A program made the position numbers and the translations under genes. This document shows, one piece after another, positions 7,568-12,036 of a stretch of DNA of 12,036 bases (its first letter is position 1; each line of letters opens with the position of its first letter). The DNA lies in contig JALZUI010000097.1 in assembly GCA_023301545.1 (NCBI GenBank), positions 1 through 12,036 on the forward strand, written 5' to 3'. The stretch is from Akkermansiaceae bacterium. GTDB taxonomy: Bacteria > Verrucomicrobiota > Verrucomicrobiia > Verrucomicrobiales > Akkermansiaceae. The notes under the pieces are model-generated. The model ran no database searches. It had not been told where the DNA came from and was given only the letters and a program-made list of their open reading frames with translations.

Positions 7568-8011
7568 TTATTTTGATGCCCGTGCGGGAACGCGGACTTG
7601 TTTCGCTTTGGTGAGCAATTCCCCGCCTCCGGCAGCCCTGGCAACTACAATGTAAGAAGAGTGCCCGCTCCATGGATAGATTTCTCTGGGGGCAACGATC
7701 GCGATGTCGGAGATCTGCATGGGTGCTTTGTAGAGCCATCGTTGTGGAGGAGCCTTCGGTTCAGATTTGAATTGTAATTTTTGAAAGTCTTTCTGGCTAA
7801 TTATACCTTTAACGACAAGTTCTTCAAGTCGAGCGGGGTATAAACTATGAGTGTTATAATACAGGGAAAGCGACTCGCCGATTTTCGTGGCATTTTGAAG
7901 TTGTCTGAAAGGCCAATTTCGCTGCGTTTCACGCTTGTTAATCTGCAATACGGTAATCATTCCGCAAATGATGAGCAGCCCGAAGAGCGTGATTATTAAA
8001 TTCTTCTTCAT
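7568..8011 (-). CDS. Small membrane-anchored protein, GspG/pseudopilin-like
   Basis: This 147-residue protein has one N-terminal hydrophobic helix (about residues 5-23) and then a short helical stretch. The segment ESLSLYYNTHSLYPARLEEL sits where major pseudopilins (GspG) have their 'LxLYxxDNGRYPTxxxGLxAL' motif. The rest is a small domain with AREIYPWSGHSSYIVV. It lacks the prepilin-peptidase site (G-F-T-L-x-E), so it is probably a bitopic relative that is not processed like a pilin. I do not recognise a specific family and infer no function. It lies 40 bases downstream of the diheme fusion gene and could be in its operon. Similar 13-base sequences flank it on both sides (7530-7542 and 8068-8080), which hints that it was inserted or that the surrounding DNA was duplicated. 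No Shine-Dalgarno is visible. Confidence 0.7.
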   Translation of the reverse strand: MKKNLIITLFGLLIICGMITVLQINKRETQRNWPFRQLQNATKIGESLSLYYNTHSLYPARLEELVVKGIISQKDFQKLQFKSEPKAPPQRWLYKAPMQISDIAIVAPREIYPWSGHSSYIVVARAAGGGELLTKAKQVRVPARASK

Positions 8012-8051
8012 ATATAACTAAAGTAATCTTTAATTTAGGCCTCCAGGGCTA

Positions 8052-9788
8052 TTAAAAGCTGGGTTTGCCAAATTGCGGATCAGTGAGAGTTTTCAGGAAC
8101 GCAACTAGGGCGGCTTGGTCATCTTTGGAGAGCGGAATGCCCGCTCGTCCATGTTTCGAGAGGTTGGCGTCTAGGGGGCTAAGTTCCGAGGGACTACTCA
8201 TTGGACTGGCGTAATGGTTGATGACTGCCTCTAAGGTGTCGAAACGGCCGTCGTGCATGTAGGGGGCGGTGAGGGCGATGTTGCGGAGAGATGGAGTCTG
8301 GAACTTTCCTTTGTCGCTATCTAGGCTAGTGGCATCGTATCTCCCGAGGTCTAGGAGATCTCCAAGCCCGTTGTTATGGTATTGGTAATCGCTAAAAAGG
8401 GCTCCTCCGTGACAGTGGAAGCAATCTGCGCCATAGGAGCCTAGTCGAGGCTCGTATTCGGTCATGAAGAGTTCGAACCCGCGTTGTTCTTGTGCTGTGA
8501 GTTGGGTTTTTCCTTGCGCTGCTTGATCGAACTTAGAGTCGTAGCTCGTGAGGGTCAGGAGGAAGGCTTCTAGGGCGAGGCTGATTTTTTCTGCTGTGAT
8601 TTCGGGTGAATCAAAGGCTCTGGCAAAATGGCCGGGGTAATGCTCTGTTTGTTCTAAGGTTGTGATTAGGCGCGGGAGCGATTGGCCTAGTTCGTGAGGG
8701 TCAGTGATGGGCTGGAGGACTTGATTTCTAAGGCTCGGGCTACGTCCTTCCCAAAAGAATTCGCTCTTCCATGCGAGGTTAAAAAGAGGCATGGCATTTC
8801 GACGGCCTTTGGTTCCGTCGAAGCCTCTGGAGAGGGCTGAGTTTTGCGCGTAAGCAGCGTCGATTTTGTGGCAGGAGGAGCAGGCATGCCACTCGCTTTG
8901 AGAGAGACGCGGGTCATGGAAGAGGGTTTTACCTAGTTCAACTCTTGTTTTTAGCAAGGGGTTGTCAGTTGGTAGTGCCGGTATGGGGAGGTTTTTTCCA
9001 ATTTTCAGCGGATAGCCAGCGAGGTTTACCTGTTCTTTAGGGAGGTAGAGCGGGGGCTTAGTTTTTTTGGGGGACGGGGGAGCCTTTTGGGTCAGGCTGC
9101 GGAGAGAAAAGCTGGAAGTTAGGTTTTGGCGGAGCTGTTGTGCGAGCGGGTCTCCTTTTTGCGAATGAGTCGTGTAGCCCAAGGTGGAGAAATTGATTTC
9201 ATGGAGAGCCTGGGAGATGTCTAAAGTGAGCTCTAAGTAGGGGAGGTTCTTTGCGGGCGAAGGGAGCGTGAGGCGGAGAGGGAGTAGGTTATGCTGATTA
9301 GCGTAGTGGAGGGAGTAGCCTCGGAGGTTGACAGTTTGGTCTTCGGTTTTAGGCAGACGCTTTTGGCCTTCGAGCGCTAGGAAGATATACCCCGTTTCTT
9401 GGCTCCAGTGGAGGTTGTTCAGATTAGGGTTTAGAGGGTGTTGGGCAGGGAATTTGTTGGGGTCGGCTAAATTTAAATTGGGAGGGAGTCCGAGGGAAAA
9501 ATGGAGGGCAATGATGTCCTCTGGGAAATCAGTATCGAGAGTGAGTAGCGGAGCGTGTTTATGCGCCTCATAGTACAGGGCTTTTCCTGCGTATGGATAG
9601 AGAGTCCCACTTTGCCCCTCGAAGGAAAACTCACTGAGCAAAAAAGCGACGCGGGTGAAAGAAAGCGAATTTCCCTGATAGCGAAGGCTACTGTGATGAA
9701 ACGTGTCCTCACCCACTAATAAGCGCACTCCTATTCTGGTCTGGGCGACCAGTGGAAGGGATAAAAGGATGAGGAGAAGAATACGCAC
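8052..9788 (-). CDS. Fusion of MbnP-like copper-protein domain to MbnH/MauG-like diheme cytochrome c peroxidase domain
   Basis: The 578-residue protein starts with a Sec signal peptide (1-16). Residues 17-230 resemble MbnP: HFSLGLPPNLN near 96-106, then HPLNPNLNNLHWSQETGYIF at 117-136 and LEG, as in the family's 'HPL...MxWxWxxGYxF..LEG'. W128 is the only tryptophan in this domain. A Pro/Lys-rich linker spans about 235-255. From 255 on it is a diheme enzyme of the MauG/bacterial cytochrome c peroxidase family, with CSSCH at 303-307 and CFHCH at 456-460, FFWEGR between them and the conserved YMHDGRF later. It should be periplasmic with two covalent hemes. In established pairs MbnH oxidises an MbnP tryptophan to kynurenine; the fusion suggests the same in cis. 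The GTG start at 9788 has AGGAG only two bases upstream, unusually close. It lies 43 bases after the HAD gene and may belong to the same operon. Confidence 0.87.
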   Translation of the reverse strand: MRILLLILLSLPLVAQTRIGVRLLVGEDTFHHSSLRYQGNSLSFTRVAFLLSEFSFEGQSGTLYPYAGKALYYEAHKHAPLLTLDTDFPEDIIALHFSLGLPPNLNLADPNKFPAQHPLNPNLNNLHWSQETGYIFLALEGQKRLPKTEDQTVNLRGYSLHYANQHNLLPLRLTLPSPAKNLPYLELTLDISQALHEINFSTLGYTTHSQKGDPLAQQLRQNLTSSFSLRSLTQKAPPSPKKTKPPLYLPKEQVNLAGYPLKIGKNLPIPALPTDNPLLKTRVELGKTLFHDPRLSQSEWHACSSCHKIDAAYAQNSALSRGFDGTKGRRNAMPLFNLAWKSEFFWEGRSPSLRNQVLQPITDPHELGQSLPRLITTLEQTEHYPGHFARAFDSPEITAEKISLALEAFLLTLTSYDSKFDQAAQGKTQLTAQEQRGFELFMTEYEPRLGSYGADCFHCHGGALFSDYQYHNNGLGDLLDLGRYDATSLDSDKGKFQTPSLRNIALTAPYMHDGRFDTLEAVINHYASPMSSPSELSPLDANLSKHGRAGIPLSKDDQAALVAFLKTLTDPQFGKPSF

Positions 9789-9831
9789 AACTCCTGTATG
9801 GTAGCAGAAGATTTCCCGATGCCAAGAGGGA

Positions 9832-10593
9832 TTAGGATATTGGGTAAAATCCGAACATCTTCTTCAGGGAAACGAGAAGGTGAGCGAAGTCGCCCTGAAA
9901 GGGCCGAGTCGGGAGGAAAACTTGGTAGGGCTTTTGGTAATCCTGTTCGACCGCTTGCTTGAGCTTATCAGAGGGGTGCACGAGCACGGTCTGTTCCGAG
10001 CATCCGACTAGGGGGAGGTCTGCCGTGCTGTCTGTGTAGGCAGTAGAGTTGGGTAGGGGGAAGTTATGTTGGATTCCTTGTTCTCGTAGCCAGTAGTGTA
10101 ATCGCGTAGTTTTGATCGATCCTTTATTATTTTGCGGAATACCGGGGAGAAAGGGGAAGGTTTCGCATGGGGTTACTTCCGTGCAAAAGGTGTGATCAAA
10201 GCCTAGTTTTTGACCAATCAGGTGGACGTAAAGACTAGGGCTCGCGGAGGTAAGAATAGTGAGGTGGCCAGCGGCTTTTTGTTGCTCGTAGAGCTCAACA
10301 ATTTCGGGGTAGAACAGGTCAGGGTGATAGTGGTCAACGAACTCTTGTGCAACGCGAGCGACCTCATTAGCTGAGAGTCCATGGAGAAAGGTCATGAAGA
10401 GACGTTTCATGCGTCGTGCCCCTATGAGTTTAAAGGCAGGAAGGGCACAAAGAAAAAAGAGGAGGTAAACACGGCGCCAAGGATATTTATGAAAAATCCA
10501 GTTACCGAAAAGGAGCTGCATGTCCCAAGGAACTAGAGTTTGGTCGAGATCGAAGAGCGCGTAGCCACTAGGGGCGGGGTTATTCTGGGGCAT
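9832..10593 (-). CDS. HAD-superfamily subclass IB phosphatase (SerB-like fold)
   Basis: The 253-residue protein carries the four HAD motifs: FDLDQT with nucleophile D15 and D17, LTSAS with S116, the NNKGS lysine, and DSTAD at 188-192. A helical cap with hydrophobic stretches (WRRVYLLFFLCALPAFKLIG) lies between motifs I and II. This arrangement is that of the HAD-IB hydrolases related to phosphoserine phosphatase, several of which act on phospholipid or wall-lipid phosphates. The substrate is not readable here. Its ATG at 10593 lies inside the 3' end of the upstream transglycosylase gene, a 14-base overlap, so translation is probably coupled. There is no Shine-Dalgarno. The neighbouring wall-hydrolase genes make a role in envelope metabolism plausible but unproven. 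Confidence 0.85.
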   Translation of the reverse strand: MPQNNPAPSGYALFDLDQTLVPWDMQLLFGNWIFHKYPWRRVYLLFFLCALPAFKLIGARRMKRLFMTFLHGLSANEVARVAQEFVDHYHPDLFYPEIVELYEQQKAAGHLTILTSASPSLYVHLIGQKLGFDHTFCTEVTPCETFPFLPGIPQNNKGSIKTTRLHYWLREQGIQHNFPLPNSTAYTDSTADLPLVGCSEQTVLVHPSDKLKQAVEQDYQKPYQVFLPTRPFQGDFAHLLVSLKKMFGFYPIS

Positions 10594-10604
10594 CGTTATT
10601 CTGG
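10579..10604. repeat. 10-bp direct repeat at the transglycosylase/HAD overlap
   Basis: GTTATTCTGG occurs at 10579-10588 and again at 10595-10604, a 16-base period. On the coding strand it reads CCAGAATAAC, specifying QNN near the end of the upstream protein. After the HAD start codon it specifies QNN again in a different frame. It may record a small tandem duplication that created the present start region. Confidence 0.45.
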
Positions 10605-11287
10605 CGGAAGCGGTTTAAGAATTTAGTGAAGCCTGGCTGGGCGTCTTCTTCTGTGAGGTGAGGAGGGAGCGGAATAAGGTTGTTACGAGGGTTGTCATAA
10701 TTGGCATTGGTGAGCCAATCCTTAATCTGATCATGCTTATCGTTCTTTCGGAGGACGCTCCAGTAACGAGCAGCCCCTTTCCAAGCGCCTTTACGCCCTT
10801 GAGAGATAACGTTGTCTTCACTGATGAAGCGTTGGAGTGCGAGGATTCCGACTCGGAGAGCGGTTTCAGGTTCGTGCAGTTGTTCGGGCGTCTCTAGCTC
10901 AGAGTAGTAGCCTCTAGCGCTTTCAAAGGAAAATTGAAGGAGTCCACGGCTGATAACGTTTTCACCAGAGCTGTCGGTGATCCCGATTTCTTCATAAAAG
11001 TGTTCAGCTCGGTGGCTGCTTTCCATCCAGGAGATGATGGAGAGAAAAAGGCTCCAGAATTCAAGTCGCTCTGAAGGGGAGAGTTCGGCGTATCCCGGAC
11101 GGTAATTTTCTATGTCCTTTGGGGTGGTTTCTAATAGAGAAGGAGCCTCCTCTATAATAATGCTTTTGGCGCACGAGTGGTAACTGTCATGGTCACGCCT
11201 CCAATCCCAAGTGTACGTCTTATGGGTAAAGAACGAGCAGGAGGTGAGAGTTAGGAAAATGAAAAAAAGTATGGAATACCGTTTCAT
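10580..11287 (-). CDS. Lytic transglycosylase-like lipoprotein (SLT/GH23 fold)
   Basis: The 235-residue protein begins with a lipoprotein signal peptide with lipobox LTSC (C17), followed by Ser, which suggests outer-membrane sorting if rules as in E. coli apply. The likely catalytic glutamate is E89 in ISWMESS. SRGLLQFSFESAR (from 113) matches the 'G-x-x-Q' motif after the glutamate in SLT-type lytic transglycosylases, which cleave the glycan strands of peptidoglycan with formation of 1,6-anhydro-muramic acid. The C-terminus (ALQRFI, GAARYWSVLR) completes a lysozyme-like helical domain. The family assignment rests on these motifs; sequence is otherwise divergent. It starts 10 bases after the DUF1287 gene and overlaps the HAD gene, so the three genes probably form one unit. 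No Shine-Dalgarno precedes its ATG at 11287. Confidence 0.78.
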   Translation of the reverse strand: MKRYSILFFIFLTLTSCSFFTHKTYTWDWRRDHDSYHSCAKSIIIEEAPSLLETTPKDIENYRPGYAELSPSERLEFWSLFLSIISWMESSHRAEHFYEEIGITDSSGENVISRGLLQFSFESARGYYSELETPEQLHEPETALRVGILALQRFISEDNVISQGRKGAWKGAARYWSVLRKNDKHDQIKDWLTNANYDNPRNNLIPLPPHLTEEDAQPGFTKFLNRFRQNNDAPE

Positions 11288-11297
11288 GGAGAGGGAC

Positions 11298-12032
11298 TTA
11301 ATTCAATCCGTAGCGATAATGTCCAGTGATTTTGTAACTGAATAAGCTGTTTTCCCACTGAGGACCGGAACCGATGTTGTGAACGATCCACGGAGTGTCA
11401 TCACCTTCTATAGGGGACGGAACTACGATTCCGATGTGCGGAGCGCCATGTGACAGCTGCCAAGTGACAATGTCGCCTTTTTGGTAATTGCTGGCATCCT
11501 GTGAGATGGTCAGGCTTTCTCCATTCCGCGCGAAAAAGTTGCGGAGATTAGGAACTCTGCGGTGGTCGATATTGTGGTCACGACGTTTGAGTTCCCAGTT
11601 TCTAGGGTAACTGTAGAAGTTCTCGCCCATATCCTCATGAATGAGTTGTTGGAGATCAATGTCGAGTTCGCGGTAGGTTCTAATGATGACGTCGGTAGAA
11701 ATACCTTTTTCCGCAGGGACATCACCCATCGGGTAGTCGATGTTGTAGTAAGCTGGATCGTAGGTGACGTTGTTTTTCGTGCGGAGAAGCGCTGCCGCAG
11801 TAAATTGGTCCTGTACGGAATTGTCGTCAAAGGACGATGCTATTAAACTTTCTGCACTAAATCTCTTTTGTACTTGGCTCTGCTTAGCCAAGAGAGTGGT
11901 GGTGCCGAAGTTTGCTATGAAAAAATAAGCGGTGGCAGAAATGAAGACGAACAATAGAAGAGAAAGAAAAGGATTGTGCCTTTTTTTCTTACGAGGTTTA
12001 GCTCCGATGTATTCTATAGTTGCGAGTTTCAT
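11298..12032 (-). CDS. DUF1287 family protein, membrane-anchored, putative wall hydrolase relative
   Basis: The 244-residue protein has a basic N-terminus and one transmembrane helix (about 20-42). A periplasmic domain follows that is recognisable as DUF1287 from YDPAYYNIDYPMGDVPAEKG (91-110), DLQQLIHEDM, NIDHRRVPNL, GDIVTWQL, PHIGIV (H199) and IVHNIGSGP through to ITGHYRYGL. E. coli YijF belongs to this family, which resembles NlpC/P60-type cysteine hydrolases. From memory, family members have GVCTDVVIRAYR; here the same place reads GISTDVIIRTYR, with S112 instead of cysteine. The TCT codon is one base from TGT. If that cysteine is the nucleophile, this copy would be inactive or altered. It is followed after 10 bases by the transglycosylase lipoprotein gene. 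The promoter lies outside the window, as the ATG is five bases from the right edge. Confidence 0.88.
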   Translation of the reverse strand: MKLATIEYIGAKPRKKKRHNPFLSLLLFVFISATAYFFIANFGTTTLLAKQSQVQKRFSAESLIASSFDDNSVQDQFTAAALLRTKNNVTYDPAYYNIDYPMGDVPAEKGISTDVIIRTYRELDIDLQQLIHEDMGENFYSYPRNWELKRRDHNIDHRRVPNLRNFFARNGESLTISQDASNYQKGDIVTWQLSHGAPHIGIVVPSPIEGDDTPWIVHNIGSGPQWENSLFSYKITGHYRYGLN

Positions 12033-12036
12033 GAGA

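Noticed and set aside
7568..8011. Small gene flanked by 13-base direct repeats as an insertion element
   Set aside because: There are no terminal inverted repeats, no transposase or recombinase, and the flanking similarity extends beyond 13 bases in a way better explained by a decayed duplicate coding end.
8052..9788. Plain cytochrome c peroxidase with a random N-terminal extension
   Set aside because: The N-terminal 210 residues carry several MbnP-type motifs in order (GLPPNLN, HPL, HW..GYIF, LEG), which is too much for an unrelated extension.

Overview
The window is about 12 kb of ordinary-looking bacterial chromosome at roughly 50% GC. It holds ten protein genes, one of them cut by the left edge, and no RNA genes, insertion sequences or CRISPR arrays that I can see. 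Gene content points to a Gram-negative host with c-type cytochromes, lipoproteins and sulfatases. The N-terminal architecture of the left-edge flavoprotein and the general mix suggest the Planctomycetota/Verrucomicrobiota group, with Verrucomicrobiota my preferred guess. That is inference from protein style; no marker gene settles it. Most minus-strand genes lack a recognisable Shine-Dalgarno sequence.

Layout. Positions 1-3199 (minus) carry a CDP-alcohol phosphatidyltransferase (pgsA-like), the ribosome-assembly GTPase der, and then a two-dinucleotide-domain flavoprotein reductase that runs off the left edge. Positions 3304-6087 (plus) carry a CPBP-family membrane protease and an ABC-F ATPase (uup). 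The ABC-F leader can fold over its own ribosome-binding site and start codon, and the gene ends in a good intrinsic terminator. Positions 6091-12032 (minus), in transcription order from the right edge, hold a membrane-anchored DUF1287 protein, a lytic-transglycosylase-like lipoprotein, an overlapping HAD phosphatase, a large diheme protein, a small pseudopilin-like membrane protein, and a secreted sulfatase.

Most interesting gene. The protein at 8052-9788 appears to be a natural fusion of an MbnP-like copper-protein domain (residues about 17-230) to an MbnH/MauG/cytochrome-c-peroxidase-like diheme domain (about 255-578, CxxCH at 303-307 and 456-460). In known systems MbnH oxidises a tryptophan of a separate MbnP to kynurenine to make a copper site. 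Here enzyme and substrate would be one chain. The MbnP part keeps exactly one tryptophan (W128), in the conserved motif, and no methanobactin gene is nearby.

Other points of interest are a decayed copy of the 3' end of this fusion gene in the spacer before the sulfatase, a Cys-to-Ser change at the expected nucleophile position of the DUF1287 protein, and the thioredoxin-reductase 'GD' segment placed at the N-terminus of the flavoprotein.
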